DNA of 64,000 nt from Pyramidobacter porci (GTDB lineage: Bacteria > Synergistota > Synergistia > Synergistales > Dethiosulfovibrionaceae). Of the stretch, positions 24,405-32,665 are shown in pieces; the stretch's first letter is position 1, and each line of letters opens with the position of its first letter. The DNA is taken from positions 62,001 to 126,000 of the forward strand of contig NZ_VUNH01000002.1 of NCBI RefSeq assembly GCF_009695745.1. Direction: 5' to 3'. The notes under the pieces are model-generated. The model saw only the letters and a program-made list of their open reading frames with translations, made no database searches and was not told the DNA's origin. The translations under genes and the position numbers were made by a program.

Positions 24405-24440
24405 AAAAGGCCCGACGGTCGCGTGACCGTCGGGCCTTTT
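24405..24440. terminator. Bidirectional terminator
   Basis: A perfect 16-base stem (24405-24420 with 24425-24440) with a GCGT loop, A-run and T-run lies between the small gene (+) and the nitroreductase gene (-). Confidence 0.95.
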
Positions 24441-24451
24441 GCGTTTGAATG

Positions 24452-25117
24452 TCAGGATCGGACGAAGTGCACGTTCTCGCCCGTTTCGGCGCGGCTGGAT
24501 CTGAACTGGGCCATGGGCTGATCTTTGGCGGGGAAGCCGAGCGCCACGGTGATCATGACGCGACGTTCGGCGGGCAGGCGCAGGAACTCGCGGATGGCCG
24601 GTTCGACGATCAGCGTGTAGGCGATGATGCAGCTGGCAAGGCCGTGCCCGGCGGCGGACAAGCACAGGGTCTGCGTGAACATGCCGATGTCGAGGAGATG
24701 CAGGGGGCTGGGCTCGCCGTCCATGCAGACGATGGCGGCTGCCGGCGCGTCGAAGAAGCGCAGGCAGCGGCCGATGAAGCTTTTCGGCTCCCAGCCCTGG
24801 CGCTCGAGAACGGGTGCCAGAGCGCCGTTCAGTTCGCGGGCGCGGGCCTGCCACGCGGGCATTTCCCGCCCGGCGTGCATGGGCACGCCCCGGCCCTGAT
24901 GAAAGGCTTCGTCCATCTTTGCGCGCAGGGCGTCGAGGCGTTCTCCGGCGACGACGTAAACTTCCCACGGCTGGGCGTTTTTGGCCGAGGGCGAAAACGT
25001 GGCGTATTTCAGCACCGACGCGAGCAGTTCCGGCGCCGGCGGCGTGTTTTCAAAGGCGCGGCAGGACCGGCGCGCGGCGATGCCGGCCAGCAGTTCTGTA
25101 GATTTTTCATCGTTCAT
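24452..25117 (-). CDS. Nitroreductase-family protein
   Basis: FMN-dependent oxidoreductase of 221 residues. The N-terminal RRSCRAFENTPP, the SPSAKNAQPWEVYVV motif (about 42-56) and the C-terminal ALGFPAKDQP stretch are family hallmarks for FMN and NAD(P)H binding. The middle segment, with a GQTLCLSAAGHGLASC-like helix, fits the dimer interface. The natural substrate is not predictable. GGGGAGG lies before the ATG at 25117. The gene is monocistronic, with its own promoter and terminator. Confidence 0.9.
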   Translation of the reverse strand: MNDEKSTELLAGIAARRSCRAFENTPPAPELLASVLKYATFSPSAKNAQPWEVYVVAGERLDALRAKMDEAFHQGRGVPMHAGREMPAWQARARELNGALAPVLERQGWEPKSFIGRCLRFFDAPAAAIVCMDGEPSPLHLLDIGMFTQTLCLSAAGHGLASCIIAYTLIVEPAIREFLRLPAERRVMITVALGFPAKDQPMAQFRSSRAETGENVHFVRS

Positions 25118-25158
25118 TTCGTGATTCCTCCCCGGGAAATCAATGATTCCCTTGAAAA

Positions 25159-25187
25159 ATTATAACGCCGGCCGGGAATGCCGGCAA
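25159..25187 (-). promoter_or_regulatory. Promoter of the nitroreductase gene
   Basis: On the minus strand TTGCCG (25182-25187) and TATAAT (25159-25164) are spaced by 17 bases. Confidence 0.75.
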
Positions 25188-25245
25188 GCGGACGTTCGCG
25201 CCCTCCGGGGCGGAAACGGCGCCGCAAAGCCGCCCCTGCCGCGGC

Positions 25246-26565
25246 CTATGCCGTCGCCGCCCGCCTGCGGCCGGCAAACCATGCGCCGATGTCGTACAGG
25301 GGAACGTTGACCATCCATTCCTGCTCCCGGTACGGCGAAAGCGACGTACGCACGCTGAGGGCGGGGCCGTATTTGGCATGGAAGGCTCTCAGGCTCTTGG
25401 CCTGAAGGTTCTCCGCCGCCTTGACCTCGACGGGAAGCAAATGTCCTCCCGCTTGGACGAGAAAGTCGATCTCCCCGTCCGAGCGCTCTTCCGAAAAATA
25501 ATATGCTTGAAGGCCGCTGTCGGCGATGAGCTGTTGCAGAACATACTGTTCCGTCAGCGCGCCTTTGAACTCCTCGAAGAAACGGTTTCCTGCGAGCAAG
25601 GTTCGCCGGTCGAGTCCGCTCATGGCTGCCATGAGGCCGACGTCGAGCATGAAGAGCTTGAACTGCGAAGGTTTGGCGTAGGCCGAAAGCGGCAGCCTCG
25701 GCTTCGAGACGCGAGGCACGAGGTAGACGAGTCCAGCGTCGTGCATCCATTGGAGCGCCAGTTCGAAATCTTTCGCCCGGGCGCCTTCGCGGATCTGCCC
25801 GAAGACGAAACGCCTGTTTTCCTTGGCGAGCTGGGCAGGAATCCCGTTCCAGACCTGAAGTATCCGCCGCACGGTCATTTCCGGAGCGTGTTTTGAAAAA
25901 TCGCTCTGATAATAGATTTCCAGGTTTTTCTGCACCTCGCGCACGGCTTCGCAGTCGCCGGTATCCAGCCATGTTTGAACGGCTTCGGGCATGCCGCCGG
26001 TGAAGTAATATGTCTTCAGCTGCTGGATGAAACGAGAAGAGAATACGTTCATCATGTCCGTGTCCGCCGTTCCCAGCATTGCGCAGAGCTCTTCCATGCC
26101 GCAGGCGTCGAGGAATTCGCGGAAGTGCATCGGATACAGGTTCAGAAAGTCGACCTTGCCGACTGGAAAAGACGTTCCCGGATGAACGGTCAGCCCCAGC
26201 AGCGAACCAGCCGCGATGACCTGATATTCGGACGCGTTCTCGCAGAAGTATTTGAGCGCCGTCAGCGCAGCCGGGACTTCCTGCACTTCGTCGAACAGAA
26301 TCAACGTGTCTTCGGGCGTGATGATTGTTCCGGATTCGACCTGCAGGCCGTTGATCAGACGCGGGATGCCGAAATCGCCGTCGAACAGTTTTTTCAGGCT
26401 GTCGTTATGCTCGAAATTCAGATAGACTGTTTTCGTGTAATGAGTGCGTCCGAATTCTTTCATAAGCCATGTTTTGCCTACCTGACGGGCGCCGTGGATG
26501 ACGAGAGGTTTGCGCCGAGGGTTTGTTTTCCACGCTTCAAGGCGTGTCATTGCGTATCTTTTCAT
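25246..26565 (-). CDS. AAA-type ATPase with DUF4143 domain
   Basis: Protein of 439 residues. An N-terminal P-loop ATPase domain has Walker A GARQVGKTW (about 22-30) and Walker B LILFDEVQEVP (about 88-98). A winged-helix segment follows. The C-terminal DUF4143 domain contains ERSDGEIDFLVQAGGHLLPVEVKA, a nuclease-like E-x-D...E-x-K arrangement. Families with this build are widespread and variable between strains. A role in DNA processing or defence is suspected but not shown. ATG 26565 has GGAGG upstream. Its codon use is slightly less GC-biased than that of its neighbours, which may indicate transfer. Confidence 0.88.
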   Translation of the reverse strand: MKRYAMTRLEAWKTNPRRKPLVIHGARQVGKTWLMKEFGRTHYTKTVYLNFEHNDSLKKLFDGDFGIPRLINGLQVESGTIITPEDTLILFDEVQEVPAALTALKYFCENASEYQVIAAGSLLGLTVHPGTSFPVGKVDFLNLYPMHFREFLDACGMEELCAMLGTADTDMMNVFSSRFIQQLKTYYFTGGMPEAVQTWLDTGDCEAVREVQKNLEIYYQSDFSKHAPEMTVRRILQVWNGIPAQLAKENRRFVFGQIREGARAKDFELALQWMHDAGLVYLVPRVSKPRLPLSAYAKPSQFKLFMLDVGLMAAMSGLDRRTLLAGNRFFEEFKGALTEQYVLQQLIADSGLQAYYFSEERSDGEIDFLVQAGGHLLPVEVKAAENLQAKSLRAFHAKYGPALSVRTSLSPYREQEWMVNVPLYDIGAWFAGRRRAATA

Positions 26566-26593
26566 GCTCTTGCCTCCGTGAGGGGATGTTTTT

Positions 26594-26622
26594 ATTCTAT
26601 TACAAAAAACGTAAAAGATCAA
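26594..26622 (-). promoter_or_regulatory. Promoter of the DUF4143 ATPase gene
   Basis: On the minus strand TTGATC (26617-26622) and TAGAAT (26594-26599) are spaced by 17 bases. Confidence 0.65.
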
Positions 26623-26623
26623 C

Positions 26624-26674
26624 AAAACTCGTCCGTAAAAGTGTAAAAAACTACATTTTCACGGACGAGTTTTT
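26624..26674. repeat. Long inverted repeat upstream of the DUF4143 gene
   Basis: Arms of 22 bases (26624-26645 and 26652-26673) match except at two positions around a 6-base loop, and have A and T runs outside. It could end transcription in either direction, yet no gene ends here. It abuts the -35 of the DUF4143 promoter. Confidence 0.75.
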
Positions 26675-26817
26675 GTTGGCGGTCTGTCATGAGTTCTCGC
26701 ACGAAGCCGAACGAGAGGGAGGATTCCCTTCGCGCCGGCGTAACCGGGGCGAGGCGTGCGCATTTTTGCCCCGACGTCTTTTCGGCGTCGTTCTGCCGTG
26801 TCGTGCGGGCCGTCTTC
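26675..26817. other. Intergenic region without recognised gene
   Basis: I see no ribosome site with a plausible frame, no repeat and no RNA motif. The open frame across it lacks a supported start and runs into the real exported-protein gene in another frame. Confidence 0.4.
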
Positions 26818-26846
26818 TTGCCGCCGCCTGCCGCAGACTATATAAT
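26818..26846 (+). promoter_or_regulatory. Promoter of the exported protein and pepF
   Basis: TTGCCG (26818-26823) and TATAAT (26841-26846) are spaced by 17 bases, about 70 bases upstream of the gene. Confidence 0.7.
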
Positions 26847-26917
26847 CGTGGCGGAGCGTGCGAGGAGATGTTCCGGCCCGGGGCGGGCGGAAAATTTTTT
26901 CGGGGAGATGAAGCTGA

Positions 26918-27676
26918 ATGGTGCGTTTAAGATACTGGAGCGCGTTTTTGGCTGTCGCGGCGCTGGGCGCTGCCGTCCCGGCCGCGGCGCTGACGAAGGA
27001 GGAAGTCGACGCCCGCTGGCAGCGGCTGGCGGCGGCGCAGGCGGCCCGCGCGGTGGGCGAGGCGAAAGCGGCGGAGCTGCGCCGGGCGCTCGACGCTCAG
27101 GTTATCGAGGGTTCTTTGTACTCGCTGTGGCGGCGCTGCGTCCGGGGCGAGGGGCCGCAGCGGCTGCAGGCGGCGTGGAGCGTTCTGCGCGTCCACGTGC
27201 CGGGCGGCGACCCGAGCCGCTGGAACGAGGTGGGCTTTTTCGAGCTGCCGTCGGAAACGCCGCGGGCGTTCATGGTGATCGACGCGCTCTATGCGGCGCT
27301 GATCGAACTGCCGCGCCGCGAAGGCGGCGAATGGCTGGCGGCCGGGCTGCTGCGCGATTTCGCGCGCTCGCCGCACGGGCGTTACGACTTTCTCGGCGTC
27401 TGTCCGGCGCCGGTGGCCGAGGCCGTGGCGGACATTGCGGCGCGCACGGGGCTGAGCGGGAACTGGCGGCCGCGCCGGGTGGTGGGGCGTCTGCCGATCG
27501 CCCGTCCGGTGCGCGGCACGGTCACCGACTCCTATGCGCGCGACGAGGACATGCAGTTCCTCGACGGCGCGGGCATCCCGGCGAGCAATGGATTTTACGC
27601 TTGGGACCGTCCCTCGGGGCGGATCTACCGCATCAGCCTGCACGACCGTAAGCTGTTTTTCATTCCCGGTTTTTGA
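26918..27676 (+). CDS. Exported protein of unknown function, upstream of pepF
   Basis: Protein of 252 residues with a signal peptide (about 1-24, ending AALT). A helical, arginine- and alanine-rich mature part has no recognised motif, and the tail is rich in aromatic residues (FYAWDRPSGRIYRI). No lipobox and no further membrane helices, so it is probably periplasmic. GGGGAGATG lies 10-17 bases before ATG 26918. It is 32 bases upstream of oligoendopeptidase F and shares its promoter, but whether the two functions are linked is unknown. Confidence 0.7.
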   Translation: MVRLRYWSAFLAVAALGAAVPAAALTKEEVDARWQRLAAAQAARAVGEAKAAELRRALDAQVIEGSLYSLWRRCVRGEGPQRLQAAWSVLRVHVPGGDPSRWNEVGFFELPSETPRAFMVIDALYAALIELPRREGGEWLAAGLLRDFARSPHGRYDFLGVCPAPVAEAVADIAARTGLSGNWRPRRVVGRLPIARPVRGTVTDSYARDEDMQFLDGAGIPASNGFYAWDRPSGRIYRISLHDRKLFFIPGF

Positions 27677-27708
27677 GCGTCAAAGAAGATGAGAAAGGGA
27701 GTTGCGAA

Positions 27709-29559
27709 ATGACGGAGAACGAAACGAAGGCATCGGGCATCGCCGGCGACGCGGGCTACGCGGCGCCGCTGTACGAAACGCGCGCGGAGGTGCCCGAGGC
27801 GGCGCGCTGGAAGCTGGAAGACATTTACGCTGCGCCGGCGCAGTGGGAGGCGGAAGCGAAGGAAGCGGAAGCGACGGCGGCGGAGCTGGCGGCCTGCCGG
27901 GGGCGCGTGATGGGTTCGGCCGCGTCGCTGCTGAAGGCGATCACGCTGGACGAGCGGCTGGACTATCTGCTGGGGCGGCTGTACAGCTACGCGGTGATGC
28001 GCAGCCACGAGGACACGGCGGCGGAGGGGCCGAAGGCGCTGGCGGCGCGCGCCACGCAGCTGAGCGTTCGGGCGGCGGAGGCGTCGGCGTTCCTGTCTCC
28101 GGAGATCCTCGCCGCCGACGAGGCGAAAATCGAGACCTTTCTGGCGCAGGAGCCGAAGCTGGAGCTGTACCGCCTGATGCTGCGGCGCATCCTGCGCGAG
28201 AAAAAACACGTCCTTTCCGCCGAACAGGAAGCCGTCATGGCGGCGATGGGCGAGCTGGCCGGGGCCCCCGACGGGATCTTTTCGATGCTTGCCGACGCGG
28301 ACATGCAGTTCGGCGAGATCGCCGACGAAAAGGGCGAAAAGCGGCCGCTGACGCAGGAAAGCTACGGGCGCTACATCTCTTCGCCGGAACGCCGCGTGCG
28401 CCGCGAAGCGTTCGAGGGCATCCACCGGACGTTTGCGAAGTTCCGCAACACGCTGGGCGCGACCTATGCGGCCAGCGTCAGAAAAGACGTTACCTTCGCG
28501 CGCCTGCGCCGCTACGGTTCGGCGCTGGAAGCGTCGCTGTACGGCAACGAGATCCCCGTTTCCGTCTACGACGGCCTGGTCGCGGCGGTGAACGAAAAGC
28601 TGCCGGCGTTGCACGAATACGTGGCGCTGAAGAAAAAGGCCCTCGGCGTGGAGCGCATGGAGCCGTGGGATTTGTACGCCCCTTTCACGAAGGAACTCAA
28701 GCGGACGTTCAGCTACGAGACGGCGCAGAAGCTGGTGCTCGAAGCCGTCGCGCCCTTGGGCGATGAGTACGCGCAGGCCATGCGGCGCGCTTTCAGCGAG
28801 CGCTGGATCGACGTGTACGAGAACCGCGGCAAGCGCAGCGGCGCCTATTCGTGGGGCTGCTGGGGCGTGCATCCCTACATGCTGCTCAACTACGGCGGCA
28901 CGTACCGCGACGTGTCGACGCTGGCCCACGAGGGCGGGCACTCCATCCACACCTGGCTGTCCAACGCGGCCCAGCCGCAGGTCTACGCCAGCTACACGCT
29001 GTTCGTCGCCGAGGTGGCCAGTACGGTCAACGAGACGCTGCTGGCGGAGCATCTGCTGGGGAACACGGGCGAGCGCGAGGAGAAAATCTTTCTGCTGAGC
29101 CAGCAGCTCGAGCTGATCCGCCAGACCATCTACCGCCAGACGCTGTTCGCCGAGTTCGAACGCGACGCGCACGCTCTGGCCGAAAAGGGCGAGCCCCTGA
29201 CGCCGGAACTGCTGAACCGCATGTGGAGCGAACTGTACACGCGCTACTACGGCGAAGAAGTCGGCGCCAATTCCGATCTGGCCGCGGAATGGTCGCGCAT
29301 CCCGCACTTCTACAGCGCTTTTTACGTCTATCAGTATGCCACCAGCCTTGCGGCGGCGCTGGCGCTGGTCGACCGCATCCTCGCCGGCGGGCGCGCCGAG
29401 CGCGACGCCTATCTGAACCTGCTGCGGGGCGGCTGCTCGAAGGACCCGATCAGCCTGCTGCGCGACGCCGGCGTGGACATGAGCACGCCCGAACCGGTGG
29501 AGCGGGCGCTGGCCGTGTTCGAGCGCAAAACGGCCGAGCTGGGGAAACTGCTGCGGTAA
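27709..29559 (+). CDS. pepF: Oligoendopeptidase F (M3 metallopeptidase)
   Basis: Zinc peptidase of 616 residues, close to the usual 600. The catalytic motif is HEGGHSIH (His407, Glu408, His411), with the third ligand expected in the FVAEVASTVNET stretch about 28 residues later. It lacks a signal peptide and so degrades imported oligopeptides in the cytoplasm, matching the peptide importer at 43-49 kb. ATG 27709 follows AAAGGGAG. The first 25 residues are an acidic extension not typical of the family core. Confidence 0.92.
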   Translation: MTENETKASGIAGDAGYAAPLYETRAEVPEAARWKLEDIYAAPAQWEAEAKEAEATAAELAACRGRVMGSAASLLKAITLDERLDYLLGRLYSYAVMRSHEDTAAEGPKALAARATQLSVRAAEASAFLSPEILAADEAKIETFLAQEPKLELYRLMLRRILREKKHVLSAEQEAVMAAMGELAGAPDGIFSMLADADMQFGEIADEKGEKRPLTQESYGRYISSPERRVRREAFEGIHRTFAKFRNTLGATYAASVRKDVTFARLRRYGSALEASLYGNEIPVSVYDGLVAAVNEKLPALHEYVALKKKALGVERMEPWDLYAPFTKELKRTFSYETAQKLVLEAVAPLGDEYAQAMRRAFSERWIDVYENRGKRSGAYSWGCWGVHPYMLLNYGGTYRDVSTLAHEGGHSIHTWLSNAAQPQVYASYTLFVAEVASTVNETLLAEHLLGNTGEREEKIFLLSQQLELIRQTIYRQTLFAEFERDAHALAEKGEPLTPELLNRMWSELYTRYYGEEVGANSDLAAEWSRIPHFYSAFYVYQYATSLAAALALVDRILAGGRAERDAYLNLLRGGCSKDPISLLRDAGVDMSTPEPVERALAVFERKTAELGKLLR

Positions 29560-29632
29560 AACGGCTTGCAGCGGCCGGGCGCCGGGATTTTAACGGCGAG
29601 GATCCGTTGCAATGCATTTAACGAAAAACGTT

Positions 29633-29663
29633 CGGCCGGACGCGCATGTCCGGCCGTTTTTTT
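29633..29663 (+). terminator. Terminator of the pepF operon
   Basis: A perfect 9-base stem (29633-29641 with 29648-29656) is followed by seven T. Confidence 0.93.
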
Positions 29664-29664
29664 G

Positions 29665-29673
29665 TGCTAGAAT
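29665..29673 (+). promoter_or_regulatory. Extended -10 promoter of murI
   Basis: TGCTAGAAT is an extended -10 element right after the pepF terminator; no clear -35 is present. The start site would lie about 35 bases before the gene. Confidence 0.55.
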
Positions 29674-29716
29674 ACTGTCAGGCAAGGTTTAAAATTCAGA
29701 CAAAGAGGGGAGTTCT

Positions 29717-30520
29717 ATGGATAAGCTGAGTCCCGTGGGCGTTTTCGATTCCGGCGTGGGAGGCTTTTCCGTCGTCAGGGAAATACAGAAAGTCCTGCCG
29801 GGAGAAGACGTGGTCTATTACGGCGACAGCGCCAACATGCCTTACGGCAACAGATCGGGCGAGGAAATCCTGCATCTGACGCGCCAGATCCTCGCGTTTT
29901 TGGAGCGGCGCGGCGTCAAGGCGGCGGCCGTGGCCTGCAACACGATTTCTTCGCTGATCGATCGGTACCGCGACGATTATCCGTTCAAGATTTTCAGCGT
30001 CATCGAAGCGGGCGCCGCTTCCGTGGCGACGCTCGACGCCGACTGCGTCGGCGTGATCGGGACCGTCTTCACGGCGCGGTCGGGGGCGTACCATCGCCTC
30101 ATCAACGCCGTCCGGCCGGGGATGAAGGTCTGCGTCCAGGGCTGCCCCAATCTGGCGCGCCTGATCGACGGCGGCGACCTTCGCCCCGAATCGATCGATC
30201 CCGAGCTGCGCGCGGCGGTGGAGCCGCTGTTGGCCCAGGCGCCGATCCGGCACCTGATCCTGGGCTGCACTCATTATCCGCTGGTTTCCGGACACCTGAA
30301 TCGTCTTTATCCGCAGCTGACGCTGATCGACCCCGCTCATGAGCAGGCGCTGGCGGTGAAGCGTTTTCTCGAAGCGCAGGGGCTTCTCAACGACGCCGGC
30401 TCCGGCAGCCTGGAGCTGAACACGTCCGGAGACGCGGCACAGTACGCCGAGGCGGCGCGGCGCTTCGGCCTGAAAGAGCCGCGCGCGATCAACACCGTCG
30501 CGGTCGCTCAGCCGCTTTAG
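29717..30520 (+). CDS. murI: Glutamate racemase
   Basis: Cytoplasmic enzyme of 267 residues that converts L- to D-glutamate for peptidoglycan. The paired catalytic cysteines are present in ACNT (Cys74) and GCTH (Cys184), as are the N-terminal GVFDSGVGG and the YYGDSANMPYG motif. AGAGGGGAG precedes the ATG. The stop is followed by a short hairpin at 30524-30541. Transcribed alone. Confidence 0.95.
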   Translation: MDKLSPVGVFDSGVGGFSVVREIQKVLPGEDVVYYGDSANMPYGNRSGEEILHLTRQILAFLERRGVKAAAVACNTISSLIDRYRDDYPFKIFSVIEAGAASVATLDADCVGVIGTVFTARSGAYHRLINAVRPGMKVCVQGCPNLARLIDGGDLRPESIDPELRAAVEPLLAQAPIRHLILGCTHYPLVSGHLNRLYPQLTLIDPAHEQALAVKRFLEAQGLLNDAGSGSLELNTSGDAAQYAEAARRFGLKEPRAINTVAVAQPL

Positions 30521-30523
30521 ACA

Positions 30524-30541
30524 GAGGGCAAAAATGCCCTC
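30524..30541 (+). terminator. Weak hairpin after murI
   Basis: GAGGGCA (30524-30530) and TGCCCTC (30535-30541) form a 7-base stem with an AAAA loop. There is no T-run behind it, so read-through into the next operon is possible. The rest of the gap to 30634 is GC-rich, with repeated CCCGGCGGC words but no clear promoter. Confidence 0.4.
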
Positions 30542-30649
30542 CGCGCTCTCGACGGCGCAGGGGCATTCCCGGCGGCGCCCAAACGCGCCGCCGCAACGAT
30601 CGTCGAACGCCGCCGTTCCCGGCGGCCAAATCAGAGGAGGCTGGTTTTT

Positions 30650-31198
30650 GTGAAGATGAGAAGAATTGTTTCCGCGATGATCGCCGCGTTGACCCTGGCG
30701 ACGGCCGCTTGCGCCGCCGACGTGGCCCTGACCTCGATCGGCCAGGGACCCGATGCGATGATGGTGAAAGTGGTCATGCGCGCCCTGAAGGTGACTCCCG
30801 ATTATGATGCGCTGATGAGGCCCGAAGCGCTGCAGAACCAGAAAGTTTTGGTCGCCGTCGTCGGCGGCAGCTCCAAGGGGCTTGGCGCGGCGGGAATCGA
30901 CAAGGAAGAAGAAGTGGCGCGTGCGAAGGCCCTGCTGGACGCGGCCGCAAAGAAGGGCGTGAAGGTCCTGATCATGCACGTGGGCGGCGAGGGACGCCGC
31001 GGCACTCTGTCCGACCTGTTCATCAACGCGGCGGCTCCTTACGCTGACGGCATGATCGTCGTCGACGGCGGCAACTCCGACGGGTTGTTCAACAAGTACG
31101 CCGACGAAAGGAAGATCGTCATCCAGACCGCTCCCAACGTGAAGGGAACAAAGGAGCCTCTGGACAAGCTCCTCGCCGACTGGAACGCGGCACAGTAA
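30650..31198 (+). CDS. DUF6305-like exported protein, candidate binding protein of a novel transporter
   Basis: Protein of 182 residues with a signal peptide (about 1-22, cleavage near ACA-ADV). The mature part looks like a single Rossmann-type lobe (VLVAVVGGSSKGLGAAG, then VKVLIMHVGGEGRRG and DGMIVVDGGNSDG), resembling DUF6305. AGGAGG at 30635-30640 fits the GTG start at 30650. It lies 9 bases before a DctM-like permease, which has no DctP or TAXI partner of its own. The simplest reading is that this protein recognises the substrate outside the membrane. It is much smaller than known TRAP binding proteins (about 320 residues). Confidence 0.7.
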   Translation: MKMRRIVSAMIAALTLATAACAADVALTSIGQGPDAMMVKVVMRALKVTPDYDALMRPEALQNQKVLVAVVGGSSKGLGAAGIDKEEEVARAKALLDAAAKKGVKVLIMHVGGEGRRGTLSDLFINAAAPYADGMIVVDGGNSDGLFNKYADERKIVIQTAPNVKGTKEPLDKLLADWNAAQ

Positions 31199-31207
31199 GG
31201 CGCGCCC

Positions 31208-32494
31208 ATGGAGTGGTTCTGGCCGGAAGGTTTTTATACCTTCCTCATGATCGCAGTTTTCGCTTTTGGCGCTTTCCGTTGGAAGCTGCCTATCGCCGTG
31301 GCCATGGCCCTGGCCGCGATCGTGGGCGCGCTGGCCGGCGGCGAAGGGTTCCCGCTCCGTCATTTTGTGGAAGGGCAGTTCGGCTATCTGAACACGATTC
31401 TTGTGATCGCCACGGCCATGGTCTTTATGAAGGTCATTCTCAGGATCGGCCTGCTTGACGCGCTGTCGGCATGGCTGATTCGCAGGTTCCGCCGTTTCCC
31501 GGCGCTGCTCAGTATCGGCCTGATGCTGATCGTCATGGTGCCCGGCATGATCACTGGCTCGTCCACGGCTTCCGTGCTGACCACGGGAGCGCTGGTCGCT
31601 CCGGTGCTGAGGGCGCTCGGAGTCGACAAGGTCAAGACGGGCGCGATCATCTCCATGGCCGCCCTGCTGGGCATGATCGCGCCGCCGATCAGCATCCCCG
31701 CGATGATCATTTGCGCCGGCGTCGATATCCCTTACGTGGGCTTCGCGCTGCCGCTGCTGGTCTGCACGATGCCGCTGGCGGTCGTCTACGCGCTGACGAT
31801 GATCTATCCCGCGATCCGTAAAGGCGAAGACACGCAGGCCCTTGAAGCGCACCTGAGAACGATGGAGCGCGAGAAGCTCGGTTTCCGCCTCGCTCTGCCC
31901 GTGATCGTGCTGGTGGCGCTGTTTGTCGTCGAGCAGGCGCTGGCTTCCGTCTGGCCGGGGCTTGGCATGCCGCTGATCTTCCTCGTTTCCGCGGCGGCGG
32001 GATTCTTCGCGGGAGTGAGATGGAACTTCGTCGACACGGTTACCGAGGCGATCGACGACTGTCTGCCCGTGCTCGGCATCCTCATGGGCGTGGGCATGTT
32101 CATCCAGATCATGACGCTGATCGGCGTGCAGGGCTTTATTGTCGTCTCGACGCTGAGCCTGCCGAGCTGGACGCTCTATCTTGGCATCGCGCTGATCATC
32201 CCGTTGTTCGGAGCGGTCTCGTCTTTCGGCGCTTCTTCGGTGCTCGGCGTTCCCTGCCTGCTGGCCATGCTCAGCAAGGATTCGGTCGTCGTCGCGGCGG
32301 CTCTCAGCCTCGTGGCTGCGCTGGGCGATTTGATGCCGCCGACGGCGCTGGCCGGCATTTTCGCCGCGCAGGTGGTCGAGGAGGAGAACTATTTCAAGAT
32401 CCTCAAAAGGTGTCTCTGGCCGAGCTTCATCCTCGACGTCTGGGGCATTCTGATCATCGTCTACAGCAACGATATCGCTGCTTTGCTCAAGTAG
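31208..32494 (+). CDS. TRAP DctM-like large permease subunit
   Basis: Ion-coupled permease of 428 residues with about 12 membrane helices. Family-type stretches include MVPGMITGSSTASVLTTGAL, GMIAPPISIPAMI and LMPPTALAGIFAAQVV near the end. It lies within an operon that has neither a DctP/TAXI binding protein nor a normal four-helix DctQ subunit. A 47-residue membrane protein follows at +14 bases. Substrate unknown. The neighbouring M14 hydrolase and gamma-glutamyltransferase suggest acylated or gamma-glutamyl amino acids. Confidence 0.85.
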   Translation: MEWFWPEGFYTFLMIAVFAFGAFRWKLPIAVAMALAAIVGALAGGEGFPLRHFVEGQFGYLNTILVIATAMVFMKVILRIGLLDALSAWLIRRFRRFPALLSIGLMLIVMVPGMITGSSTASVLTTGALVAPVLRALGVDKVKTGAIISMAALLGMIAPPISIPAMIICAGVDIPYVGFALPLLVCTMPLAVVYALTMIYPAIRKGEDTQALEAHLRTMEREKLGFRLALPVIVLVALFVVEQALASVWPGLGMPLIFLVSAAAGFFAGVRWNFVDTVTEAIDDCLPVLGILMGVGMFIQIMTLIGVQGFIVVSTLSLPSWTLYLGIALIIPLFGAVSSFGASSVLGVPCLLAMLSKDSVVVAAALSLVAALGDLMPPTALAGIFAAQVVEEENYFKILKRCLWPSFILDVWGILIIVYSNDIAALLK

Positions 32495-32508
32495 GGAGGG
32501 AAAGCCTG

Positions 32509-32652
32509 ATGACGCTAATCTACCGAGGAATCGTGCTCTTCGTGCTGCTCTTCGTGCTGCGCTGCATGTTCAAAGAGCGCTCGTTCTGGAAGCAGGTCAC
32601 CGGCGCGATGGTGCTTATACCGCTGGTCCTCCGCCTGCTGATGATCAAGTAA
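32509..32652 (+). CDS. 47-residue membrane protein, candidate small subunit of the DctM-like transporter
   Basis: The frame encodes MTLIYRGIVLFVLLFVLRCM and a second hydrophobic stretch (GAMVLIPLVLRLLMIK), with charged residues FKERSFWKQ between, so it can form one or two membrane helices. GGGAGGGAAAG lies before the ATG. Gaps are 14 bases to the permease and 13 bases to the M14 gene. In classical TRAP systems a four-helix DctQ occupies this place; this may be a reduced counterpart. Confidence 0.7.
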   Translation: MTLIYRGIVLFVLLFVLRCMFKERSFWKQVTGAMVLIPLVLRLLMIK

Positions 32653-32665
32653 GGAGGCCGGCGTG

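Noticed and set aside
29696-31852. Open frame of 718 codons on the - strand across murI, the DUF6305-like gene and the permease
   Set aside because: It crosses three intact + strand genes and their spacers and has the His, Arg, Asp and Gln bias of a shadow.
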